From NCBI GenBank assembly GCA_003133425.1, contig PKXI01000396.1, positions 28,662 to 37,665 on the forward strand: DNA of 9,004 nt, written 5' to 3'. Every line of letters begins with the position of its first letter. Positions within the stretch are counted from its first letter, which is position 1. The position numbers and the translations under genes were made by a program. Shown here piece by piece: positions 1 through 5,598 of the stretch. Source of the DNA: Acidobacteriaceae bacterium. GTDB lineage: Bacteria > Acidobacteriota > Terriglobia > Terriglobales > Acidobacteriaceae. The notes beneath the pieces are model-generated. The model ran no database searches. It saw nothing but the letters and a program-made list of their open reading frames with translations, and was not told the DNA's origin.

Positions 1-21
1 CAGTGGTCAGTGGTCAGTGAA
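1..21. repeat. Heptanucleotide tandem repeat (CAGTGGT)n
   Basis: Three consecutive 7-base units, CAGTGGT, CAGTGGT and CAGTGAA, begin at the first base of the window, so the array may extend to the left. The last unit is degenerate. The rest of the gap up to the first gene (22-223) shows no gene, tRNA or clear terminator. It contains AT-rich promoter-like sequence around 50-81 (TTGAGT followed by TAACTTATAAG), but the spacing is not good enough to call a promoter. Confidence 0.6.
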
Positions 22-223
22 CGGTATTGATTCGATCTGGCAGGGGTACTTGAGTTTATAGGCGGCGCATTAACTTATAAGGGTTTATGGGCCTGCGGAC
101 GATTTGGGTCCGGCGGGATAGCATACGAAACTGGGGCTGGCGCATCCAATTATCAGACGAGTCCGCATCCGGGTAGGTACTCGGAGACAAGTGCGGATCG
201 GGATAGACTGGAGAAGCTCTCGA

Positions 224-1594
224 TTGTCCGCACACTCCCCAATGCGCCGGACCTTTATATTCGTTTTTTTGCTGTTGGCAGTGTCGGCTGTCTCAGTCGC
301 CGGTTCCCCGGCCAGGCTCGCGCGGGGCCGCGGGAGAGTCTCAGCAACCGCTCGCACAGGCTCCCGCCAGGCAAAATCCCCGGCAAGGTCTCGTATAAGT
401 TCCCACCAGACGGTGAGGCACACAGCGCCACGCGGAACGACGCGGGTCAGGGTGCATACCGTTGCGTACACTCCGGAGCAGCCGCGCAGTGGCGCCTCCT
501 CTGGGTACGCAGCCGGGTACAAGAACGGCTACGAGGCGGGACTAGCGGCCGCGAGTAGGCAGCCGGCAAGCGACGGCACATCAGCAAGCGTGGCAAGCCG
601 CAGTTCTCAACCCATCCAAGGCAGCGATCGTTCATTCCAGACACACCCATACGCCGCTGTACCCACGCCTGATGCAAATCAGCCTGCCAATGAGCCGACA
701 GTGGATCGGACCGGTGTGCAGCCGGCCCTGGGCTGGAACTCAAGCCAGCCCGTTGCCGGACCGCCGATTGCCGGACAGATGATTGGAGCTCGGGCAGTCG
801 AAGGCGCACGGACAGCGAACAGGACTATCAATACACCGGCGGAAACCGATTCTACCGATACCGAAACACCAGAAATTGCGCCGCCGACTGAGACCGCCTC
901 CCTGGAAATGAGCGGGGCGGGGATGCCTCGGTCGTTGCGCGGGTCACTTGCGTCGCTTGAACGGCAAAACACGCGCACGGAGGCCGACGGTCTGGAACGA
1001 ATCGAAAACGAAACCGACCTCACCAGCCGCATTGAGCACAGGCTGCTGGTTCCCTTGCCTGCTTCGTCGGCACTCACCGTAAATCCAAGTTTGCTTGAGA
1101 ACCATCGCTACTGCCGGCCCTGGACGGCCCAGTTCCTCGCCGATCTGGCACGCGCGCATAACGCGGTTTTTCACCGGCCCATCCAGGTGAACTCAGCAGT
1201 ACGGACTGTCGAGTATCAGAAGCGGCTGATGAGGACCAATGGAAATGCCGCGCAGGCCGAGGGCGACATCGTGAGCCCGCACCTGACCGGCGCCACGATC
1301 GACATCGGCAAATCAGGGCTAACCCGGCAGGAGATTGTCTGGATGCGGCGCCAACTGATGGGACTGCAACAGACGGGCAAGATCGATGTGGAAGAGGAGT
1401 TCGAGCAGGCCTGCTTCCACATCACCGTTTACAAGAGCTACGCTCCCTCCAAACCTGTGCGCAAAGCAGGACAGCCGGCGACGGGCCCAGGCTCAAATGG
1501 TCAGCGGAAGGCTGCGCAGCCGGGTGCCCGGCCACCTGCCAGCCAGTTGCCCACAAGCCTTGCAGTCGGCGTATTTCCCGCCCAGGGCCGCTAG
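224..1594 (+). CDS. Secreted protein with low-complexity linker and C-terminal M15 peptidase-like (DUF5715-type) domain
   Basis: This is a 456-residue exported protein from the TTG start used here. The N-terminus (MRRTFIFVFLLLAVSAVSVAG) is a typical signal peptide. Residues about 30-280 are a Ser/Thr/Pro/Ala-rich linker with a GYAAGYKNGYEAG patch near residues 94-106. The C-terminal domain (about 295-410) has the layout of M15 metallopeptidases, the VanX/VanY D-Ala-D-Ala peptidases: NSAVRT with Arg327, SPHLTGATIDIG with candidate zinc ligands His353 and Asp360, then Glu residues at 390-392 and CFHI with His399. It resembles the DUF5715 proteins I know from acidobacteria. A role in trimming peptidoglycan is inference. 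Start choice: TTG at 224 has GGAGAAG 7 nt upstream. ATG at 242 begins exactly at the signal peptide but has no Shine-Dalgarno, and GTG at 191 is also open. The stop TAG lies within the repeat element that follows. Confidence 0.8.
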   Translation: MSAHSPMRRTFIFVFLLLAVSAVSVAGSPARLARGRGRVSATARTGSRQAKSPARSRISSHQTVRHTAPRGTTRVRVHTVAYTPEQPRSGASSGYAAGYKNGYEAGLAAASRQPASDGTSASVASRSSQPIQGSDRSFQTHPYAAVPTPDANQPANEPTVDRTGVQPALGWNSSQPVAGPPIAGQMIGARAVEGARTANRTINTPAETDSTDTETPEIAPPTETASLEMSGAGMPRSLRGSLASLERQNTRTEADGLERIENETDLTSRIEHRLLVPLPASSALTVNPSLLENHRYCRPWTAQFLADLARAHNAVFHRPIQVNSAVRTVEYQKRLMRTNGNAAQAEGDIVSPHLTGATIDIGKSGLTRQEIVWMRRQLMGLQQTGKIDVEEEFEQACFHITVYKSYAPSKPVRKAGQPATGPGSNGQRKAAQPGARPPASQLPTSLAVGVFPAQGR

Positions 1595-1862
1595 AGCCTG
1601 TTATTAACTTTCGCGTGGGTGGCGCTGGGAGTCAATTTTTCCGAGTTCAAGAAGTGAGGAGCGACGCAGACCGGGTGTCTGTTAGCGACGAGCGACGCGG
1701 AAATCGGGAAAATTGACCCCAGCCCTTCGGGTTGCGGCGTAAATCGGGCCACACTGTGTTGTCGTCCTCGCCTTGGAATAGCCAAAGTCTTCGTCCTCCG
1801 CCTTGTCTGGCCCGATTTTCGTCCGCAACGCCACCCGCGGGAAAGTTAATAACAGGCTCTAG
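1591..1862. mobile_element. 272-bp MITE-like inverted-repeat element with CTAG ends and cloverleaf folding potential
   Basis: The ends (1591-1612 and 1841-1862) are perfect 22-bp inverted repeats starting CTAGAGCCTGTTATTAAC. Pairing continues inward to 1624/1829 with one G-G mismatch and one wobble, giving a 34-bp outer stem. Two further inverted repeats lie inside: arm A (1624-1644 with 1704-1723, one bulge) and arm B (1731-1751 with 1808-1829, one internal loop). The whole can fold as a three-way junction. The arm loops carry short direct repeats: AGCGACG at 1660, 1684 and 1691, and TCGTCCTC at 1762 and 1791. It encodes no credible protein. Terminal CTAG on both sides fits insertion at a CTAG target with TA duplication, as described for IS630-type elements. 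A non-autonomous element moved in trans is therefore likely but unproven. It may also act as a two-way transcription terminator between the flanking genes. Confidence 0.75.
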
Positions 1863-1954
1863 AGACTGGATCCCTGCACCATCCTCTCCCGCTTCGATTG
1901 TCACGTATCTACTCTTCACCAGAAATTGAATTCGTCTTTTGCGCCCGCCGAGGG

Positions 1955-1960
1955 TACAAT
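1955..1960 (+). promoter_or_regulatory. Possible -10 element for the YIP1-like gene
   Basis: TACAAT (within GGGTACAATC) lies 41 nt upstream of the ATG at 2002, in the 139 bases between the inverted-repeat element and the gene. The nearest TTG-type -35 candidate, TTGAAT at 1926-1931, is 23 nt away, which is too far for a standard sigma70 promoter. Only the -10 is suggested. Confidence 0.35.
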
Positions 1961-2001
1961 CTCGGGCAAAGCTCCAAAGCGGTTTGGTGAAAGGCGAAAT
2001 C

Positions 2002-2763
2002 ATGAACGATATGGCAGTGCAACGTGCGGTCGAGCCCACTCCCGGACTCAGCCAGTGGCAGCGCGTCTCAAACACTTTTACAGCGCCATCCAAAACCTTT
2101 GAAGACATCACGCACGGCAACAGGAGCTGGTGGATGCCATTGATCATCATGGCGATTGTTGGCTACATCCTGTTTGCGGCAATTTACACACGGATTGGCA
2201 TGCAACAGGTGGTGGACAACCAGATTCGCATGGACCCCAAAGCTGCCGAACGGATGGCACAGGTGCCGCCGGAACAGCGCGAGGCGGGCGCGAAGATCTC
2301 GCTGTACTTTACCGAGGGCATTTTCATCGCAAGTCCGGTGATGGTCATCGTGATTGCGGCCATTGTGTCGCTGGTACTGTGGGGCACCATCAACTTCGTG
2401 TTCGGCGGCAAGGCAACATTTGCCAGTGTTTTTGCGGTCTGGTTTTATGCAAGCCTGCCATCGATCGTTAAATCGCTTCTGGGGACAATTGTGGTCTTTG
2501 CAGGAATGGCGCCGGAGTCGTTCAACATCAAAAACTTTGCGCCAACCAACCTTGGGGCATTTCTCGATCCGATTGAGACCAATAAAGCGCTCTACGCGCT
2601 TGCGACCTCGGTGGACGCAATCACGATTTGGACGCTGGTGCTGCTGGGCATGGGCACGGCGGCCGTGGCCGGCGTCAAGCGTGGATCAGGCTACATCGCG
2701 GTGTTTGGGTGGTGGGCGATTATTGTGCTGTTTGGCGTGGGCATTGCAGCGGTCAGGGGCTGA
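2002..2763 (+). CDS. YIP1 family multi-pass membrane protein
   Basis: This 253-residue integral inner-membrane protein has about five hydrophobic segments, near residues 44-62, 107-134, 140-168, 203-224 and 230-250. The cytoplasmic N-terminal part holds the pattern WQRVSNTFTAPSKTFEDI, which matches the 'f..P..tf.....' entry motif of bacterial YIP1-domain proteins. A polar loop of about 40 residues (65-105) follows the first segment. The family is widespread in acidobacteria and its biochemical role in bacteria is unknown. YIP1 proteins in eukaryotes act in vesicle trafficking, which should not be transferred here. The ATG at 2002 is chosen because GAAAGG lies 7 nt upstream. The frame is open up to a TTG at 1939, which would add 21 charged residues and has no better support. 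The gene stands alone, with a gap of 59 nt before the next. Confidence 0.82.
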   Translation: MNDMAVQRAVEPTPGLSQWQRVSNTFTAPSKTFEDITHGNRSWWMPLIIMAIVGYILFAAIYTRIGMQQVVDNQIRMDPKAAERMAQVPPEQREAGAKISLYFTEGIFIASPVMVIVIAAIVSLVLWGTINFVFGGKATFASVFAVWFYASLPSIVKSLLGTIVVFAGMAPESFNIKNFAPTNLGAFLDPIETNKALYALATSVDAITIWTLVLLGMGTAAVAGVKRGSGYIAVFGWWAIIVLFGVGIAAVRG

Positions 2764-2822
2764 GGGCCGGCTGCCTGCTTGAAAATCGTGCGAGGCATTT
2801 GCCGTAGTAACCTGACACTTAT

Positions 2823-3587
2823 ATGAGCAGGTTCTCGGTAGAGGGAAAACTCGCCATGGTGACCGGGGCGAGGCGCGGTATCGGCCTGGGCGCGGCGCGC
2901 GCGCTGGGCGAAAGTGGCGCCCGGGTCGTCCTGGTGGCGCGGTCTGAGGAAGCGCTGAAGCGCGCGGCGGAAGAACTTGGAGCTGCGAAAATCGACGCGG
3001 CGTATTCTGCGTACGACCTGCAGAATACGGAGGGCATCGCCGCGTGGTTTGACGAGTGCGTGGCTCAGTTTGGCCAACCCGACATCCTGGTGAATTCGGC
3101 GGGAATCCAGCGCCGCGGGCTGGCCACCGAGCTTTCGCTAGCGGACTGGAACCAGGTGTTGGCGGTGAACACAACTGCGATCTTCGAACTTAGCCGATGC
3201 TTCGCACGCAGGTTGATCGCGGCGGGACGCAAGGGCAAGATTGTGAACATTGCGTCGCTGATGACTGCGGCGGCGCGGCGAGGCGTTTCGGCATACACGG
3301 CATCCAAAGGCGCAGTAGGCCAACTGACAAAGGCGCTTGCAGTTGACTGGGCCGAGCACGGTATCCTGGTGAACGCCATTGCTCCGGGATACATCGATAC
3401 GGAGATGAACGAGGCTCTGATTGCCGATGTGGCCTTCGACGAGTGGGTGAAGAAGCGCTGTCCGCTGGGGCGATGGGGCACGCCGGAAGATATTGCGTGG
3501 CCGGTGGTGTTTCTGGCTTCGCCGGCGTCGGACTTCATTACCGGGCAGGTGATCTACGTGGATGGGGGGTGGCTGTCTACGTTTTGA
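2823..3587 (+). CDS. Short-chain dehydrogenase, gluconate 5-dehydrogenase-like (SDR family)
   Basis: This 254-residue classical SDR oxidoreductase is of typical full length. The Rossmann NAD(P)-binding motif TGARRGIG is at residues 14-21, and NSAG (usual form NNAG) is at 91-94. The catalytic residues are Ser145, Tyr158 and Lys162 (YTASK), followed by APGY near 187-190 and a C-terminal VDGGW. The stretches NSAGIQRR, APGYIDTEM and RWGTPEDI closely resemble gluconate 5-dehydrogenase (IdnO/Ga5DH) and, slightly less, KduD (2-dehydro-3-deoxy-D-gluconate 5-dehydrogenase). It probably interconverts a keto-sugar acid and its hydroxy form in the cytoplasm during sugar-acid catabolism. The exact substrate cannot be read from sequence, and no sugar-acid gene is adjacent to help. 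The ATG at 2823 gives the expected N-terminus but lacks a clear Shine-Dalgarno. The next in-frame ATG (residue 12) would cut into the first beta strand. Confidence 0.85.
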   Translation: MSRFSVEGKLAMVTGARRGIGLGAARALGESGARVVLVARSEEALKRAAEELGAAKIDAAYSAYDLQNTEGIAAWFDECVAQFGQPDILVNSAGIQRRGLATELSLADWNQVLAVNTTAIFELSRCFARRLIAAGRKGKIVNIASLMTAAARRGVSAYTASKGAVGQLTKALAVDWAEHGILVNAIAPGYIDTEMNEALIADVAFDEWVKKRCPLGRWGTPEDIAWPVVFLASPASDFITGQVIYVDGGWLSTF

Positions 3588-3629
3588 TTTTCTTCCAGGG
3601 CTCTTGACCGGGTTCGCTTGTAGAAGTTG

Positions 3630-3697
3630 TCCCTCAGGGGCTAAAGCCCTTACGATTTTGTGGCTTTTATGTACGGGCTGAAGCCCGTACCCTTCAA
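3630..3697. repeat. REP-like double-hairpin repeat, copy 1
   Basis: The first half (3630-3650) is a 21-base block identical to 7591-7611. It contains the small hairpin GGGC-TAAA-GCCC (3638-3649). After a 20-base spacer comes a second hairpin, GTACGGGC-TGAA-GCCCGTAC (3671-3690), with an 8-bp stem and TGAA loop, followed by CCTTCAAA. The repeat lies between the convergent ends of the SDR gene and fabF. Copy 2 at 7591-7659 has the same plan. The pattern resembles dispersed intergenic repeats of acidobacterial genomes. No transposase is nearby. Neither hairpin is followed by a T-run, so it is not an ordinary intrinsic terminator. Confidence 0.75.
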
Positions 3698-3743
3698 ACT
3701 GCCATTGCTGAAATTCATCGTTTTGCGCCTGAATCCAATTCAA

Positions 3744-3780
3744 GATGAAAATCGGCGCGCATTCGGATGAATGCGCGCCG
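3744..3780 (-). terminator. Rho-independent terminator of the acpP-fabF unit
   Basis: A perfect 12-bp inverted repeat, CGGCGCGCATTC (3753-3764) with GAATGCGCGCCG (3769-3780), encloses a 4-base loop. Read on the minus strand it is followed by ATTTTCATC, a short T-run, and it begins 43 nt past the fabF stop. On the plus strand no T-run follows the stem, so it is assigned to leftward transcription. Confidence 0.78.
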
Positions 3781-3822
3781 CTAAGTTAAAGTCGTTGAGC
3801 GATGCAGAAGTTAGTAGCTGCC

Positions 3823-5070
3823 TTATTCCGTCCAGCGTCGCATGATCAGCGTGGCGTTGATGCCGCCGAAACCAAAGGAATTCGACAGGCCGATGTCGAA
3901 GCTGTGGGCTATGGCCTTGTTGGGCACGTAGTCGAGCTTGCACTCGGGGTCAACGTTCTCAAGGTTGATGGTGGGCGGAAGCATCTGGTTCTGCAAGGCC
4001 AACACTGTAATGCCGGCTTCGAGGCCGCCGGCGCCGCCAAGCAAATGTCCATGCATGGACTTTGTTCCGGAGATCTTGAGCTTGTGGCTGGTGGCGTGTT
4101 CGCCGAAGACCAGCTCGATGGCCCGCGACTCGTTGCCGTCGCCTGCTGGGGTTGAAGTAGCGTGAGCGTTCACGTAACCCACATCTTCCGGCTTGATGCC
4201 GGCGTCTTTCAATGCCGCTCTCATGGCGCGCTGGGCGCCTGCACCTTCAGGAGCGATGCCCGTCATGTGATAGGCGTCGGCGCTCATGCCGTAGCCGATC
4301 ACTTCTGCGAGAATCTTTGCGCCGCGAGCCTTGGCGAACTCCAGCTCCTCAAGGATGAGGATGCCGGCGCCTTCGCCGATGACGAAGCCGTCGCGGTCTT
4401 TGTCAAACGGACGGCTGGCGCGCGCGGGTTCATCATTGCGGGTGGAGAGAGCGCGCATGGCGGCAAATCCGCCCACCGAAAGCGCGGTGACTGAAGCCTC
4501 CGCGCCGCCTGCGATCATCGCGTCGGCATCGCCGTGCATAATCATGCGCACCGAGTCGCCGATGGAGTTGGCGGAAGTGGCGCAGGCCGTGGCCGTGGCC
4601 GAGATGGGACCCTGGGCTCCGTAGCGAATGCTGATTTGCCCGGCCGCCATATTCACGATGACGGCGGGAATAAAGAACGGCGATATTTTGCGCGGGCCGC
4701 CTGCCAGCAGGTTTGAGTGCTCGCGCTCGATGATTTCGAATCCGCCGATGCCGGAGCCGATGAATACACCCACCCGCTCGGCATTCTCCGGCGTAATCTG
4801 GAGACCCGACTGGGCCATGGCTTCCTGGGTCGCGGCAAAAGCAAAGTGGATGAAGCGCCCCATCTTGCGGGCTTCCTTCTTGTCCACAAAGTTCAGCGGG
4901 TCAAAGTTCTTGACTTCCGCGGCGAAGGTAACCGGAAAGCCGGTGGTATCGAAGCCATGAATCGGCCCCATGCCACTGACGCCGGCCAGAAGCTGCTGCC
5001 ATACCTCGGGAGCGGTGTTGCCCACACCGCACACCAGCCCCAGGCCGGTGATGACTACTCTGCGCGCCAA
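3823..5070 (-). CDS. fabF: 3-oxoacyl-[acyl-carrier-protein] synthase II (KAS II)
   Basis: This enzyme condenses malonyl-ACP with acyl-ACP, releasing CO2, to elongate fatty acids in the cytoplasm. It has 415 residues, the usual FabF length, with the thiolase fold. The catalytic set lies at the canonical positions: Cys163 in TACATS, His303 in NAHATSTPAGD, Lys337 in GTKSM and His342 in MHGHLLGGAGG. The C-terminal NSFGFGG (397-403) is also conserved. KSMHGH is a small variation on the usual KSMTGH. The start is TTG at 5070, placed where family members begin (MARRVVITGLG) and only 3 nt after the stop of the acyl carrier protein gene. AAAGGCGG inside the end of acpP serves as the ribosome binding site, so translational coupling is likely. 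The unit ends at the strong terminator at 3744-3780. Confidence 0.96.
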   Translation of the reverse strand: MARRVVITGLGLVCGVGNTAPEVWQQLLAGVSGMGPIHGFDTTGFPVTFAAEVKNFDPLNFVDKKEARKMGRFIHFAFAATQEAMAQSGLQITPENAERVGVFIGSGIGGFEIIEREHSNLLAGGPRKISPFFIPAVIVNMAAGQISIRYGAQGPISATATACATSANSIGDSVRMIMHGDADAMIAGGAEASVTALSVGGFAAMRALSTRNDEPARASRPFDKDRDGFVIGEGAGILILEELEFAKARGAKILAEVIGYGMSADAYHMTGIAPEGAGAQRAMRAALKDAGIKPEDVGYVNAHATSTPAGDGNESRAIELVFGEHATSHKLKISGTKSMHGHLLGGAGGLEAGITVLALQNQMLPPTINLENVDPECKLDYVPNKAIAHSFDIGLSNSFGFGGINATLIMRRWTE

Positions 5071-5073
5071 GGG

Positions 5074-5316
5074 CTATTTGCCGCCTTTCGCGTTCTTCTC
5101 AATGTAGTCGACGGCGTCCTTTACGGTCTTGATCTTCTCGGCGTCTTCGTCGGGAATTTCGAGATCAAACGCCTCTTCGAACTGCATCACCAGTTCGACC
5201 ACGTCCAGCGAGTCCGCGCCCAGGTCTTCCTGGAAGCTGGCCCCGGGGGTAACCTCGGCTTCGTCCACCTGCAACTGCTCGACGATGATCTGTTTTACTT
5301 TCTCTTCAACGGCCAT
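5074..5316 (-). CDS. acpP: Acyl carrier protein
   Basis: This 80-residue acidic four-helix protein carries growing acyl chains on a 4'-phosphopantetheine arm attached to Ser36 in the motif [10 protein letters not shown] (residues 33-42). Length, acidity and the C-terminal DAVDYIEKN are typical of fatty-acid synthesis ACPs, as opposed to polyketide carrier proteins. The ATG at 5316 has a strong Shine-Dalgarno, GAGGAG (complement of 5326-5331), 9 nt upstream. That suits a very highly expressed gene and contrasts with the TTG start of the downstream partner fabF. The two are co-transcribed. Other fab genes (fabD, fabG, fabH, plsX), often next to acpP in other bacteria, are not in this window. 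Upstream the region is divergent with rmuC. Confidence 0.97.
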   Translation of the reverse strand: MAVEEKVKQIIVEQLQVDEAEVTPGASFQEDLGADSLDVVELVMQFEEAFDLEIPDEDAEKIKTVKDAVDYIEKNAKGGK

Positions 5317-5392
5317 GCTGTGCTTCTCCTCTTATTTTGTTCAAACTCTGGAATCTCATCGGGCTTGCAGTCCGCTCCCATTCCGCTTGCCT

Positions 5393-5422
5393 ACAATAAC
5401 GGCCCGCGGCAGGGAAAGACAA
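5393..5422 (-). promoter_or_regulatory. acpP: Candidate sigma70 promoter for acpP-fabF
   Basis: On the minus strand TTGTCT (complement of 5417-5422) and TATTGT (complement of 5393-5398) are separated by 18 nt, about 77 nt upstream of the acpP start. The match to consensus is moderate. The same place read on the plus strand gives TACAAT (5392-5397), so the direction of any promoter here is not certain. Confidence 0.4.
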
Positions 5423-5505
5423 CCATCGCAGGAAAAAATATGCGCATGGCCCCGAAAGTTCAAGTCTACCGGGCGCGTGAGGGTGTGTAAAGGCGTGGAA
5501 AAACA

Positions 5506-5533
5506 GGGAATAGGGAACAGGGAATACGGAATA
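5506..5533. repeat. Heptanucleotide tandem repeat (GGGAATA)n
   Basis: Four 7-base units in a row: GGGAATA, GGGAACA, GGGAATA and CGGAATA, with degenerate continuation on both sides. The array lies in the divergent gap between acpP and rmuC, 65 nt upstream of the rmuC start. The unit sequence differs from the CAGTGGT array at 1-21, but the period is the same. Confidence 0.7.
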
Positions 5534-5598
5534 GGAAACCGGCTTCATTTAGCGGAGAAATGCACAGCCGGGAAGCGTACATTAGGCGAAGAGGATGA

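Noticed and set aside
162..197. Short inverted repeat TCCGCA/TGCGGA before the first gene
   Set aside because: Six pairs across a 24-base loop is expected by chance in GC-rich DNA.
1591..1862. CRISPR or structured RNA gene such as tmRNA or RNase P
   Set aside because: There are no evenly spaced repeats with unique spacers, and none of the conserved cores of known large RNAs. Terminal inverted repeats with CTAG ends fit a mobile element better.
1647..2150. 167-codon open frame on the minus strand crossing the inverted-repeat element
   Set aside because: It spans the element, the intergenic gap and the start of the YIP1-like gene. It has no transposase features, so it does not make the element autonomous.
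3138..3743. 201-codon open frame on the minus strand
   Set aside because: It is antisense to the SDR gene, runs through the REP-like repeat and has a low-complexity Arg/His/Pro-rich product.
4717..5490. 257-codon open frame on the plus strand
   Set aside because: It lies antisense across acpP and the start of fabF, both certain genes. The translation has no recognisable domain and is explained by the codon bias of GC-rich genes.
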